DNA from: JAZDRH01 sp047470865
GTDB taxonomy: Bacteria; Pseudomonadota; Gammaproteobacteria; Pseudomonadales; Pseudomonadaceae
DNA: 64,000 nucleotides
NCBI RefSeq assembly: GCF_047470865.1
Contig: NZ_JAZDRH010000004.1
Coordinates: 1 to 64,000, forward strand
Direction of reading: 5' to 3'
Shown here: positions 33,983-43,199 of the stretch, in pieces
Numbering within the stretch: position 1 is the stretch's first letter
How the letters are laid out: the number at the start of each line of letters is the position of its first letter
The notes under the pieces: generated by a model
The model's database searches: none
The model's input: only the letters and a program-made list of their open reading frames with translations
What the model was told of the DNA's origin: nothing
Program-made: the position numbers and the translations under genes

Positions 33983-35440
33983 TCATAGGAGAACAACATC
34001 GTATTGTTCTTGCGAATACAAACTTTCTACTTGGAATTTAATAGGACGACCAATAAAGGATTCTAAATCAGCCACATTACCAGATTCCTCATCTAATAAT
34101 CGGTCAACTACATTTTGGTTAGCTAGCACCATATAGCCTTCTGCTTGAAAAGCTCGGGCTTCACGCAAAATCTCCCGAAAAATCTCGTAGCATACTGTTT
34201 CTGCTGTGCGTAATGCGCCACGTCCAGCACATGCACTGCAAGGTTCACACAAAATTTGCATCAGACTTTCACGGGTACGCTTACGCGTCATCTGCACTAA
34301 ACCTAGTTCAGTAATGCCAATAATATTGTTTTTAGCATGATCGCGCTCTAGTTGACGCTCTAACAGACGCAATACTTGGCGCTGATGCTCCTCATCGACC
34401 ATGTCTATAAAGTCGATGATAATGATGCCTCCTAAATTGCGTAAACGTAATTGACGCGCAATCGCATTAGCCGCTTCTAAGTTGGTTTTAAATATAGTTT
34501 CTTCTAACGTACGATGACCAACAAAGCCGCCTGTATTCACATCAATAGTGGTCATAGCTTCGGTTTGGTCAATTACCAAATAACCACCAGATTTAAGCAG
34601 CACTTTACGCTCTAGTGCCTTATGTATTTCTGACTCAACACTGTATAAATCAAACAATGGGCGTTCGCCTGGATAATGTTCAAGCATGTGCGAAATTTCA
34701 GGCATTAATTCAGCTACAAATTGCTGCGCTTTTTGGTAGGTTTCACGTGAATCTATACGTACTTTTTCCGTGTTATCACTAACAAAATCACGTAGTGTGC
34801 GCATGGCAAGGGAAAGGTCTTCATAGATCAAGGCAGGGCAAGTATTTTTCTCCATTAACTTAGCGACCTGCGCCCATAAACGACGAACATAGCGAATATC
34901 CGCCATCACTTCGGCTTGCCCAGCACCTTCTGCCGCCGTTCGTAGAATAAAGCCACCTTTTTGCTCAGGCAGTTCGCTGGCTAAACAATCATTAATTAGC
35001 TGTTTTAAACGCTCACGCTCGGTTTCGTCTTCAATGCGTAAGGAAATACCTACATGGTCGTTACTGGGCATATAGACCAAATAACGTGAAGGAATAGAAA
35101 GATGGGTCGTTAGTCGTGCGCCTTTAGAACCTATAGGATCTTTGGTGACTTGCACAACCAATGCTTGGCCTTCATGCACAAGGTTACTAATTGAATCAGA
35201 GCTAGCACCTTCAGCTGGAATAACTTCTGAGGCATGGATAAAGGCGGCACGATCAAGGCCAATGTCCACAAAGGCTGCTTGCATACCCGGCAATACGCGC
35301 ACTACGCGCCCTTTATAGATATTCCCAACAATGCCACGACGCAGTGTGCGCTCAACATGAACTTCTTGTAGAACTCCATTTTCAACCATCGCCACTCGTG
35401 ATTCCATCGGGGTAATGTTGATTAAGATTTCTTCACTCAT
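33983..35440 (-). CDS. rng: Ribonuclease G
   Basis: Endoribonuclease for 16S rRNA 5'-end maturation and some mRNA decay. The 485-residue product has an embedded S1 domain (about 38-125, GNIYKGRVVRVLPGMQAAFVD), the catalytic part with TTIDVNTGGFVG and IIIIDFIDM (metal-binding Asp residues), and the zinc-link Cys pair in CEPCSACAGRG. Length is typical of RNase G, without the long RNase E tail. Follows maf and precedes yhdP, as in P. aeruginosa. Confidence 0.97.
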   Translation of the reverse strand: MSEEILINITPMESRVAMVENGVLQEVHVERTLRRGIVGNIYKGRVVRVLPGMQAAFVDIGLDRAAFIHASEVIPAEGASSDSISNLVHEGQALVVQVTKDPIGSKGARLTTHLSIPSRYLVYMPSNDHVGISLRIEDETERERLKQLINDCLASELPEQKGGFILRTAAEGAGQAEVMADIRYVRRLWAQVAKLMEKNTCPALIYEDLSLAMRTLRDFVSDNTEKVRIDSRETYQKAQQFVAELMPEISHMLEHYPGERPLFDLYSVESEIHKALERKVLLKSGGYLVIDQTEAMTTIDVNTGGFVGHRTLEETIFKTNLEAANAIARQLRLRNLGGIIIIDFIDMVDEEHQRQVLRLLERQLERDHAKNNIIGITELGLVQMTRKRTRESLMQILCEPCSACAGRGALRTAETVCYEIFREILREARAFQAEGYMVLANQNVVDRLLDEESGNVADLESFIGRPIKFQVESLYSQEQYDVVLL

Positions 35441-35504
35441 GAACTATCCACCGCAAAAAGATATAAGAATAAAAACTTAAGAAAATTTCTATGCTTACAG
35501 CATC

Positions 35505-36068
35505 TCACAAAGCCTGTTGGCGCAACATTAAAAGCGTTTCAGCTAAAGGCAAACCAACAATGGCTGAATAACTGCCATCAATGCGCTGCACAAAAGAACC
35601 TGCTAAGCCTTGAATGGCATAGCTACCGGCTTTATCACAAGGCTCACCTGTCTGCCAATATAGCTTAATTTCTTCATCGGTTAATGCTCTAAATTCGACT
35701 TTGCTGCTTACCACACAGCTTTGCTGCACATCCTGACTTACTAGACAAATGGCAGTGTGCACCCAATGCGATCGATTCGATAAGCGTTTTAGCATAGAAA
35801 AAGAATCTGCTTGGTCTTTTGGTTTGCCTAAAATTTCACCATCAAGCTCTATAATAGTATCTGCACTTAGCACATAGGCCTGTTGCTGTTCTAACTGAAT
35901 AAAGCCTTGCTTCGCTTTTTCTTGCGCCATGCGTTCAACATAATGCAGAGCGTTTTCATGCTGATATGGCGTTTCATCAATCGTTACTTCTGTTTGAGTA
36001 AAAGTTTGAGCAATTTGCTTGAGTAAATCAGCACGACGTGGCGAGGTTGACGCTAAGAACAATGGCAT
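35505..36068 (-). CDS. maf: Maf-family nucleoside triphosphate pyrophosphatase (dTTP/UTP type)
   Basis: Hydrolyses non-canonical or excess nucleoside triphosphates. The 187-residue product has the family start LASTSPRRADLLKQI, LSADTII with the catalytic Asp, GKPKD and the GSYAIQGLAG ending. A gene next to mreD usually belongs to the YhdE subfamily, active on dTTP and UTP. I start at ATG 36068 with AAGGA 7 bases upstream; the longer GTG frame from 36092 would overlap mreD. Confidence 0.95.
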   Translation of the reverse strand: MPLFLASTSPRRADLLKQIAQTFTQTEVTIDETPYQHENALHYVERMAQEKAKQGFIQLEQQQAYVLSADTIIELDGEILGKPKDQADSFSMLKRLSNRSHWVHTAICLVSQDVQQSCVVSSKVEFRALTDEEIKLYWQTGEPCDKAGSYAIQGLAGSFVQRIDGSYSAIVGLPLAETLLMLRQQAL

Positions 36069-36081
36069 GCGTTTTCCTTCT

Positions 36082-36582
36082 TTAATCTTCACTAGAGACA
36101 GTTAAACGCTTGGTCAAGGGCCGCATTAAAAAGAATAACCATGGCCATAAGAGACTACTTACCAAAGCAGGTAGCAAAAACGACAGTGCAGGAATACGCT
36201 GCCCACCTAAAGCCATCAGCCATAGTTGCAGTAACAGGCCTAACACATAAAAAACAAACAAGGCGGCCGCTTGCTGCCAAACAGGAAACATGCTGAATCT
36301 ACGGTGAACAAACACTACAAAAAAAATCATTACGCTATAGATAAGCGCATGCTGTCCTAAAAAAGTATAAGACAGAATATCTTGTAATAAACCACATACC
36401 CAAGCAGTGGTTAATCCAACACGATCGGGAACAATCAGTACCCAATAGGTTAGAAAGAGTGGCACCCAAAGTGGTCGAGCAGTTTCTAAAAACACAGGTA
36501 TAGGTGCAACTGAGAGCACCAAAGCAATGGTTAAACTCACAATAATCAGTGCCCATAGATTATTTAATGGCATACGACTCAT
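36082..36582 (-). CDS. mreD: Rod shape-determining protein MreD
   Basis: Integral membrane part of the elongasome. The 166-residue product is almost wholly hydrophobic, with five or six predicted helices, and includes FLTYWVLIVPDRVGLTTAWVCGLLQDIL, which matches the MreD signature (the P.R.G...A...G...D pattern). ATGA overlaps the mreC stop (36579-36582), so translation is coupled. Confidence 0.95.
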   Translation of the reverse strand: MSRMPLNNLWALIIVSLTIALVLSVAPIPVFLETARPLWVPLFLTYWVLIVPDRVGLTTAWVCGLLQDILSYTFLGQHALIYSVMIFFVVFVHRRFSMFPVWQQAAALFVFYVLGLLLQLWLMALGGQRIPALSFLLPALVSSLLWPWLFFLMRPLTKRLTVSSED

Positions 36583-37520
36583 GGATTAGCCTCACTTGCT
36601 TTAGGCTTTTCTATGCCCTGTAGGACCTCACTCGCCTGCTCAACCGCACGCTCATTATCTTCAACCTGCTCCAGCTGCTCTTTACGCAAGTCGATAGCAT
36701 CTTGTTTGTTAAAAACCAACATAAAAAAACGAGTTCGAGACAAAGCAGCAGTTGGTTTCGCTGCAATTTGTGCAAATGGCTGACTACTACTTGGCTCTAC
36801 ATGGGTCACAATGGCAACAGGATAACCCGCTGGAAAACGCTGCCCCATACCAGAAGTAACTAACAAGTCACCTTCTTTAATATCAGCATTATTAGAGACA
36901 TGACGTAAATCCATACTTTCTTGATCACTAGTACCAACAGCAATCGTACGCAAGCCATTACGGTTTACTTGTACAGGCACACCGTGACTAGGATCTGTGA
37001 TAAGTAACACCCTCGCGCTATAAGGCATAACTTCAATAACTTGTCCTGCCAAACCGCGCGACTCCAATACTGGCTGGCCAACGTATACGCCATCTTGGCT
37101 ACCTTTATCAATCAAAATACGTTGCGAATAAGGATCTGGATCTATGCCTATTAACTCAGTAACCAGTACATCCTCATCCAATACGGCTGAGGAATTAAGT
37201 AGCTCACGCAAGCGTACATTTTGTTCAGTTAAGGTTGCTAGTTTTTGCAGGCGACGCGCCATTAATAACGATTCTGCACGTAAGCGCTCATTTTCTTTAA
37301 TTAAATCATTGCGGCTAGTGAATTGTTCAGTGGCACTATTCCATAACTGAGCAGGAAGCTCGCCTAAGCTATATAAAGGCGTTAATAATGCACCAAACTG
37401 GCTACGCACAGGCTTAAGCAATTCATAGTTTGCATCGACTATCATTAACACTGCCGAAAGCAACCCTAGCACTAGCATGCGTGCGCCTAGAGCGGGTCGT
37501 TTGGAAAATAATAGTTTAAT
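36579..37520 (-). CDS. mreC: Cell shape-determining protein MreC, probable ATT start
   Basis: Periplasmic scaffold that links MreB to the PBP2/RodA synthase. With an ATT start at 37520-37518 the product is 313 residues: a short basic head (KLLFSKRPALGAR), a membrane anchor (about 15-33), a coiled coil (about 68-105) and the MreC beta domain (about 120-280; DPDPYSQRILIDKGSQDG, SHGVPVQVNRNG, GDLLVTSGMGQRFPAGYPVA). No ATG, GTG or TTG lies in frame between an upstream TAG and the ATG at 37478, which would remove the conserved basic head. GAGGA (37532-37528) stands exactly 7 bases before the ATT. The start is inferred; the gene call is secure. Confidence 0.95.
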   Translation of the reverse strand: MKLLFSKRPALGARMLVLGLLSAVLMIVDANYELLKPVRSQFGALLTPLYSLGELPAQLWNSATEQFTSRNDLIKENERLRAESLLMARRLQKLATLTEQNVRLRELLNSSAVLDEDVLVTELIGIDPDPYSQRILIDKGSQDGVYVGQPVLESRGLAGQVIEVMPYSARVLLITDPSHGVPVQVNRNGLRTIAVGTSDQESMDLRHVSNNADIKEGDLLVTSGMGQRFPAGYPVAIVTHVEPSSSQPFAQIAAKPTAALSRTRFFMLVFNKQDAIDLRKEQLEQVEDNERAVEQASEVLQGIEKPKASEANP

Positions 37521-37540
37521 AGAAATATCCTCTAAAGCAG

Positions 37541-37566
37541 AAAGCTACGGCATCAGACGTAGCTTT
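37541..37566 (-). other. Hairpin between mreB and mreC
   Basis: AAAGCTACG (37541-37549) pairs perfectly with CGTAGCTTT (37558-37566), loop of 8. On the minus strand TTTCTGCTTT follows, a poor T run. It may lower expression of mreC and mreD relative to mreB, or be an RNA cleavage point. Confidence 0.5.
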
Positions 37567-37612
37567 CGTACAATCAACCTATTTATAACATTATGTATTA
37601 AAGCGACATAAA

Positions 37613-38653
37613 TTATTCACTGGTTGAGAGTAAATCCATGGTGTTTTTGTCGATCATTTCTAACGCTCGACCGCCACCTAACGCCACACAGGTCTTAGGA
37701 TTTTCAGCAACAATAACAGGCAACCCTGTTTCTTGCGCTAACAATTTATCCATATCACGTAACAAAGCACCGCCGCCTGTTAATACTAAACCGCGCTCAG
37801 CAATATCAGAGGCCAGCTCAGGTGGAGACTGCTCAAGTGCACTTTTAACGGCTTGTACAATTTGTGCTAAGGACTCTTGCAAGGCTTCTAGTACTTCTTC
37901 TGAATTCAATGTGAAACTGCGTGGTACGCCTTCTGATAGATTACGGCCACGCACATCAAATTCTAGGATTTCGTCACTTGGATAGGCCGAGCCAATCTCT
38001 TGTTTAATACGTTCAGCGGTAGACTCACCAATCAAACTGCCATAATTACGGCGTACGTAGGTAATAATAGCTTCGTCAAAGCGGTCGCCACCAACACGTA
38101 CTGATTCCGAATAAACAACGCCATTTAATGAAATAAGCGCAATTTCTGTAGTGCCACCGCCAATATCAACCACCATAGAACCGCGTGCTTCATCAACAGG
38201 TAGGCCAGCTCCTATTGCTGCTGCCATTGGTTCTTCAATTAAATACACTTCACGAGCACCTGCACCTAATGCTGAGTCGTGAATAGCACGGCGCTCTACC
38301 TGTGTTGATTTACAAGGGACACAGATTAAAACGCGAGGGCTTGGAGAAAGTAGGCGGCCTTCATGTACTTTTTTGATGAAGTACTGCAGCATTTTTTCAC
38401 ACACATTAAAGTCAGCAATCACACCGTCTTTCATTGGGCGAATAGCTGTAATATTACCCGGCGTACGTCCCAACATACGTTTTGCATCTGTACCTACTGC
38501 AACAACGCTTTTTTGGTTACCGCGCGTCCGGATAGCAACAACTGATGGTTCGTCTAAAATAATGCCGTGATCACGAACATAAATAAGGGTGTTTGCTGTT
38601 CCAAGATCGATGGAAAGATCACTGGAAAAAATACCGCGTAACTTCTTAAACAT
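37613..38653 (-). CDS. mreB: Rod shape-determining protein MreB
   Basis: Actin-like filament protein that guides lateral wall growth. The 346-residue product has the actin-family phosphate loops DLGTANTLIYV (near the N-terminus) and VVDIGGGTTEIA, the adenosine loop VLTGGGALLRDMD, and TPGNITAIRPMKDGVI. Length is standard (345-347). First gene of mreBCD-maf-rng-yhdP; divergent from gatCAB across 216 bases. Confidence 0.99.
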   Translation of the reverse strand: MFKKLRGIFSSDLSIDLGTANTLIYVRDHGIILDEPSVVAIRTRGNQKSVVAVGTDAKRMLGRTPGNITAIRPMKDGVIADFNVCEKMLQYFIKKVHEGRLLSPSPRVLICVPCKSTQVERRAIHDSALGAGAREVYLIEEPMAAAIGAGLPVDEARGSMVVDIGGGTTEIALISLNGVVYSESVRVGGDRFDEAIITYVRRNYGSLIGESTAERIKQEIGSAYPSDEILEFDVRGRNLSEGVPRSFTLNSEEVLEALQESLAQIVQAVKSALEQSPPELASDIAERGLVLTGGGALLRDMDKLLAQETGLPVIVAENPKTCVALGGGRALEMIDKNTMDLLSTSE

Positions 38654-38710
38654 GGATGACTTGACCTAAATAATGCGCCATTTAAACAGCGCGTACTAAT
38701 AATGTGGAAA

Positions 38711-38739
38711 ACTCTAACAATCAACGTGCTTTAGAGCAA
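38711..38739 (-). promoter_or_regulatory. Candidate sigma-70 promoter of mreB
   Basis: On the minus strand TTGCTC (38739-38734) and TAGAGT (38716-38711) are separated by 17 bases, about 60 bases before the mreB start. Confidence 0.45.
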
Positions 38740-38869
38740 CAACTCTATATGTTAGATTGCACACTTTTCCGATAAAAAACGAATAATGTTATGATTGACC
38801 GCTATCTGTAGAATCTGTTCCCACTTTTACGGTCAAACACAAGTTATCGTGCACTTAGGAGATACCCCC

Positions 38870-39157
38870 ATGGCGCTTGAACGCTCCGACGTGGAAAAAA
38901 TAGCGCATCTTGCCCGCCTAGGTCTTGATGAAGCACAAATTCCACAAACAACACAGGCACTTAACAGCATTTTAGGGCTAGTTAATGCTATGCAAGCTGT
39001 TGATACTGAAAACGTAACACCGCTTTACCACCCATTAGAAGCTACCCAACGCTTACGCGCTGATGAAGTAACGGAAGAAAACCACCGCGACGATTATCAA
39101 GCCATTGCGCCAGCAGTGGCAGAAGGTCTTTACCTTGTGCCTAAAGTCATCGAATAA
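38870..39157 (+). CDS. gatC: Asp-tRNA(Asn)/Glu-tRNA(Gln) amidotransferase subunit C
   Basis: Stabilising subunit of the GatCAB amidotransferase. The 95-residue product (MALERSDVEKIAHLARLGLDE...GLYLVPKVIE) fits the family, with the PLYHPLE wrap and the RADEVTEE acidic segment. I start at ATG 38870 with AGGAG 8 bases upstream; the upstream frame from 38795 is not conserved. First gene of gatC-gatA-gatB. Confidence 0.97.
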   Translation: MALERSDVEKIAHLARLGLDEAQIPQTTQALNSILGLVNAMQAVDTENVTPLYHPLEATQRLRADEVTEENHRDDYQAIAPAVAEGLYLVPKVIE

Positions 39158-39171
39158 GGGATAGACTGAGC

Positions 39172-40623
39172 ATGCATCAATTAACACTGGCCGATATTAA
39201 TCGCGCACTGGCCGCTAAAGAATTTTCTGCGCAAGAACTTACCAAGCACTTATTAACGCGTATCAAACAACTTGATCCGCAGCTAAATAGCTTTATCACA
39301 GTGACTGAAGAAAGTGCATTGGCTCAAGCCAAAGTAGCTGATGAGCGGCGCGCTCAAGGGGATACCAGCCCACTGCTGGGAGCTCCTATTGCCCACAAAG
39401 ACCTGTTCTGCACCCAAGGCATCCGCACCAGCTGCGCATCTAAAATGCTAGATAACTTTATCGCACCTTATGATGCAACAGTGGTTAGCAAACTAGCTGA
39501 AGCAGGTGTTGTTAGTCTAGGTAAATTAAATATGGATGAGTTCGCCATGGGCGGCTCTAACGAAACCAGTTTTTATGGTGCTGTAAAAAATCCATGGAAC
39601 TTAGATCTTGTCCCAGGCGGTTCATCGGGTGGAAGTGCTACTGCTGTTGCTGCACGCCTAATTCCTGCGGCTACCGGAAGTGATAGTGGTGGCTCTGTAC
39701 GCCAGCCTGCGGCGTTCACTGGTCTAACAGGTTTAAAACCTACTTATGGCCGTATTTCACGCTGGGGTATGATTGCTTATGCTTCAAGCTTTGACCAAGC
39801 TGGCGTATTAGCCCACACCGCCGAAGACTGTGCGCTGATGCTGCAGGCGATGGCTGGCTTTGACACAAAAGATTCAACCTGTGTTGAACATGTGGTTGAC
39901 AATTACAGCGCTAATCTAAACCAACCTTTAGCGGGCCTACGTATTGGCTTACCTAAAGAATACTTTAGTGCAGGTTTGGATAGCCGTATTGCTGAGCTTG
40001 TCATGCAAGCTGTTGAGCAACTTAAAAAGCTGGGCGCTACGGTTAAAGAAATTAGCTTACCGAACCTGCAACATGCTGTACCTGCTTACTATGTTATCGC
40101 ACCCGCTGAAGCCTCAACCAACCTCTCACGTTTTGATGGTGTGCGTTATGGTCATCGCTGTGAGGAGCCCAAAAACCTTGAAGACCTTTACAAGCGCAGC
40201 CGCGCAGAAGGCTTTGGTGAAGAAGTACAGCGCCGTATCATGATTGGCACCTATGCGCTATCTGCAGGTTACTATGATGCTTACTATATGAAAGCACAGC
40301 GTGTTCGTCGCTTAATCAAAAATGATTTCGTTGCTGCCTTTAATGAAGTTGATGTAATCCTTGGCCCAACCACACCTAACCTTGCATGGAAATTAGGTGC
40401 TAAAAATAACGATCCTGTATCCGCTTATTTAGAAGACATCTATACCGTAACCGCCAACCTCGCAGGCATTCCTGGATTGTCTATGCCAGCGGGTTTTGTC
40501 GAAGGACTGCCGGTTGGTGTGCAACTATTAGGTAATTACTTCCAAGAGGCACGCTTACTCAATATCGCTCACCAATATCAACAAGCAACTGACTGGCACA
40601 AAAGCGCGCCAGCAGGATTTTGA
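39172..40623 (+). CDS. gatA: Asp-tRNA(Asn)/Glu-tRNA(Gln) amidotransferase subunit A
   Basis: Glutaminase subunit that supplies ammonia to GatB. The 483-residue amidase-signature protein shows the Ser-cisSer-Lys triad: Lys in APIAHKDLF, the cis-Ser region in PGGSSGGSATAVAA, and the nucleophile Ser region in GSDSGGSVRQPAAF. Starts 14 bases after gatC. Its end comes 11 bases before the gatB start. Confidence 0.98.
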   Translation: MHQLTLADINRALAAKEFSAQELTKHLLTRIKQLDPQLNSFITVTEESALAQAKVADERRAQGDTSPLLGAPIAHKDLFCTQGIRTSCASKMLDNFIAPYDATVVSKLAEAGVVSLGKLNMDEFAMGGSNETSFYGAVKNPWNLDLVPGGSSGGSATAVAARLIPAATGSDSGGSVRQPAAFTGLTGLKPTYGRISRWGMIAYASSFDQAGVLAHTAEDCALMLQAMAGFDTKDSTCVEHVVDNYSANLNQPLAGLRIGLPKEYFSAGLDSRIAELVMQAVEQLKKLGATVKEISLPNLQHAVPAYYVIAPAEASTNLSRFDGVRYGHRCEEPKNLEDLYKRSRAEGFGEEVQRRIMIGTYALSAGYYDAYYMKAQRVRRLIKNDFVAAFNEVDVILGPTTPNLAWKLGAKNNDPVSAYLEDIYTVTANLAGIPGLSMPAGFVEGLPVGVQLLGNYFQEARLLNIAHQYQQATDWHKSAPAGF

Positions 40624-40634
40624 GGACGACTCAC

Positions 40635-42077
40635 ATGCAATGGGAAACAGTGATCGGGCTGGAAATCCACGCACAGCTCGCAACCAACAGTAAAATATTC
40701 TCTGGTAGTGCCACTACATTCGGCGCACAACCAAACACCCAAGCCAGCTTAGTTGACTTAGCTATGCCAGGCACCTTGCCTGTGCTTAACCAAGAAGCCG
40801 TGCGCATGGCCTGTATGTTTGGTTTAGCTGTTAACGCTGAAATTGGCGAGCAAAATATTTTTGCCCGTAAAAACTACTTTTATCCTGACCTTCCAAAAGG
40901 TTACCAAACTAGCCAGATGGATCACCCTATTGTGGGTAAAGGCTATTTAGATATTACGCTAGAAGATGGCACTGTGAAGCGTATCGGCATTACACGCGCA
41001 CATCTTGAAGAAGATGCTGGCAAAAGCTTGCATGAAGATTTTAGCGGTATGTCTGGCATCGACCTTAACCGTGCTGGCACGCCCTTGCTAGAAATTGTTT
41101 CTGAGCCAGATATTCGTAGTGCGAAAGAAGCCGTTGCCTATGTTAAAGCCATTCATGCGTTAGTTCGCTACTTAGGTATTTGTGATGGCAACATGGCCGA
41201 AGGTTCTCTACGCTGCGACTGCAACGTCTCTATTCGCCCCAAAGGGCAAGAGCAGTTTGGTACACGCGCTGAAATTAAAAACGTAAACTCATTCCGTTTT
41301 ATTGAACGTGCCATTAATCACGAAATTCAACGCCAAATTGACTTAATTGAAGATGGTGGAGAAGTCGTGCAAGAAACCCGTCTTTATGATCCTAATAAAG
41401 ATGAAACACGTTCGATGCGCAGCAAAGAAGAAGCCAACGATTACCGTTATTTTCCTTGCCCAGACTTGTTACCTGTAGTGATTGAGCGCAGTTATTTAGA
41501 CAGGTTAAAAGCACAGTTACCTGAACTACCAACGCAAAAACGTGAGCGCTTCCAATCTGAGTTTGGCTTATCTGCGTACGATGCTGACGTACTTTCAGCC
41601 AGCCGTGAAATGGCAGACTACTTTGAACAGGTAGAGCAACTGTGTGGCGATGCTAAATTAGCCGCTAACTGGGTGATGGGCGAGCTTTCAAGTTTGTTAA
41701 ACAAAAACAATCTAGAAATCAGCCAATCGCCTGTATCTGCTCAACAACTAGCTGGTATGTTGGCGCGCATTCAAGATAATACTATTTCTGGCAAGATTGC
41801 TAAGATGGTATTTGAAGCCATGGCCGAAGGTGAAGGCGATGCTGACCAAGTTATTGAAAAACGTGGACTAAAACAAGTAACAGACACTGGCGCCATTGAA
41901 AAAATGCTAGATGAAGTATTAGCCGCCAATGCCGAACAGGTTGAGCAATACAAAGCCAGCGAGCCGGATAAACGCGCCAAAATGTTTGGTTTCTTTGTTG
42001 GTCAAGCCATGCGAGCCTCTAAAGGCAAGGCTAACCCTCAGCAAGTTAATGAACTTTTAAAGAAAAAGTTAGATTAA
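40635..42077 (+). CDS. gatB: Asp-tRNA(Asn)/Glu-tRNA(Gln) amidotransferase subunit B
   Basis: Phosphorylates the mischarged aminoacyl-tRNA and transfers ammonia, making Gln-tRNA(Gln) or Asn-tRNA(Asn). The 480-residue product has the N-terminal WETVIGLEIHAQL, the kinase-domain block RKNYFYPDLPKGYQ.SQ, the Cys motif GSLRCDCNVSIR and a C-terminal YqeY-like tRNA-binding domain (about 330-480). I start at ATG 40635, with GAGGA upstream, not at 40620 inside gatA. Confidence 0.98.
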   Translation: MQWETVIGLEIHAQLATNSKIFSGSATTFGAQPNTQASLVDLAMPGTLPVLNQEAVRMACMFGLAVNAEIGEQNIFARKNYFYPDLPKGYQTSQMDHPIVGKGYLDITLEDGTVKRIGITRAHLEEDAGKSLHEDFSGMSGIDLNRAGTPLLEIVSEPDIRSAKEAVAYVKAIHALVRYLGICDGNMAEGSLRCDCNVSIRPKGQEQFGTRAEIKNVNSFRFIERAINHEIQRQIDLIEDGGEVVQETRLYDPNKDETRSMRSKEEANDYRYFPCPDLLPVVIERSYLDRLKAQLPELPTQKRERFQSEFGLSAYDADVLSASREMADYFEQVEQLCGDAKLAANWVMGELSSLLNKNNLEISQSPVSAQQLAGMLARIQDNTISGKIAKMVFEAMAEGEGDADQVIEKRGLKQVTDTGAIEKMLDEVLAANAEQVEQYKASEPDKRAKMFGFFVGQAMRASKGKANPQQVNELLKKKLD

Positions 42078-42086
42078 TTGATCCTC

Positions 42087-42116
42087 CAATAACGCCAGAC
42101 TCTTCTGGCGTTATTG
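42087..42116 (+). terminator. Hairpin after gatB
   Basis: CAATAACGCCAGA (42087-42099) pairs over 13 bp with TCTGGCGTTATTG (42104-42116), loop CTCT. The tail (CTATTAATT) has only a weak T content. Probable end of gatCAB. Confidence 0.65.
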
Positions 42117-42136
42117 CTATTAATTAAGAGATGTAG

Positions 42137-42514
42137 ATGAAAGCGCTTCGTTTATTAGTTGTCTTATCGTTTTTTATCTGTTCCCACCTTGCTCACGCAA
42201 GCTACTCAGTTGATCCTAAAATTCGCAGCCAGCAAGGCATTGCCTCATGGTATGGTGATAATTTAAAAAACCGCCCCACCGCAAGCGGCGAACCTTTTGA
42301 TCCAAAAAAGCTAACTGCAGCACATCCTAGCCTACCTTTTGGCACCTATGTAAAAGTGACAAATATGCGCAATCAGCGTACTGTAATTGTACGTATTAAT
42401 GATCGCGGACCTTATAGCGGAAAACGTATTATTGACCTATCACGTGCGGCTGCTGAGAAAATTGGCTTACGCCGTGCAGGAATAGGTCCAGTTAAAATTC
42501 AAATTCTAAAGTAG
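42137..42514 (+). CDS. RlpA-like double-psi beta-barrel protein, secreted
   Basis: A 125-residue protein with a signal peptide (1-21, cleavage after SHLAHA) followed by one RlpA-like double-psi beta-barrel domain: GIASWYGDNLKNRPTASGE, FDPKKLTAAHPSLPFGTYVKV and VRINDRGPYSGKRIIDLS. The Glu of SGE.F and the Asp of NDRGP are the residues linked to lytic transglycosylase activity in RlpA. There is no SPOR domain, so it is not full-length RlpA. Same place (after gatB) as in P. aeruginosa, from memory. Likely a periplasmic peptidoglycan-acting enzyme. Confidence 0.88.
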   Translation: MKALRLLVVLSFFICSHLAHASYSVDPKIRSQQGIASWYGDNLKNRPTASGEPFDPKKLTAAHPSLPFGTYVKVTNMRNQRTVIVRINDRGPYSGKRIIDLSRAAAEKIGLRRAGIGPVKIQILK

Positions 42515-42526
42515 AAAGAACGCCCT

Positions 42527-43195
42527 ATGGAGCAGCTTAGCTATGCCAATCAAAGCTTAGCCGCACCAGGCTTACATAAAGTTTTAATTATTGACTTAGA
42601 AAATTGTCCTAGCCAAATACATGACCTAAAAAACAGTTTAGATCAGTACCCTATTGTGGTTATTTGTTACGCTCAATCACATGCACGTATTCCTCTTGAT
42701 TGGCTAATACCTTTGAATAAGGTTATCAATGAGAAACGGCTACGTATTTATAAAATGGCGGAATCAGGCAAAAACTCCGCTGATTTTGGTATTGCGTTCT
42801 ATAGCGGCATGCTGATTCAAGAATGCCCTGCCGATACTCAATTTACGATTGTCTCAAACGACAGCGATATGGACCATGTAGTGCACTTACTGAGAGATCA
42901 AGGACGCCGTGCTCAGCGTGTGGGTAATAGCAAGCGCATACCCGTAAACCCAACACAGGTTTCAGAAGACTTTATTAAGTATTGCCAATTCTTGCAGAAA
43001 TATCCTAAAGGGCGCCCCGTACGCAAAGAAGGATTACGCAATAGCATGAAAAGCCAATTAAAATATGATGAAAGCAGCGCAGATAAGCTAGTTAATCAGC
43101 TATCACAACGCGGTATCCTAAGCATTAACGAAAGTAAAATAACTTACAACGCAAGTGTAATAGCTAGTTTCTCCAACTTTCCACATAACGAATAA
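42527..43195 (+). CDS. PIN/NYN-like domain protein
   Basis: A 222-residue cytoplasmic protein. Residues about 18-140 look like a PIN-type nuclease fold: acidic residues in LIIDLENCPS, in KNSADFGIAFYSG, and in TIVSNDSDMDHVVHLLRDQGRRA. The C-terminal 60 residues (KSQLKYDESSADKLVNQLSQRGILSI) look like a small winged-helix. Such proteins may cut RNA, but the substrate is unknown. It starts 12 bases after the RlpA-like gene and ends 4 bases before a GNAT gene, so the three are probably cotranscribed. Confidence 0.75.
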   Translation: MEQLSYANQSLAAPGLHKVLIIDLENCPSQIHDLKNSLDQYPIVVICYAQSHARIPLDWLIPLNKVINEKRLRIYKMAESGKNSADFGIAFYSGMLIQECPADTQFTIVSNDSDMDHVVHLLRDQGRRAQRVGNSKRIPVNPTQVSEDFIKYCQFLQKYPKGRPVRKEGLRNSMKSQLKYDESSADKLVNQLSQRGILSINESKITYNASVIASFSNFPHNE

Positions 43196-43199
43196 TCTG

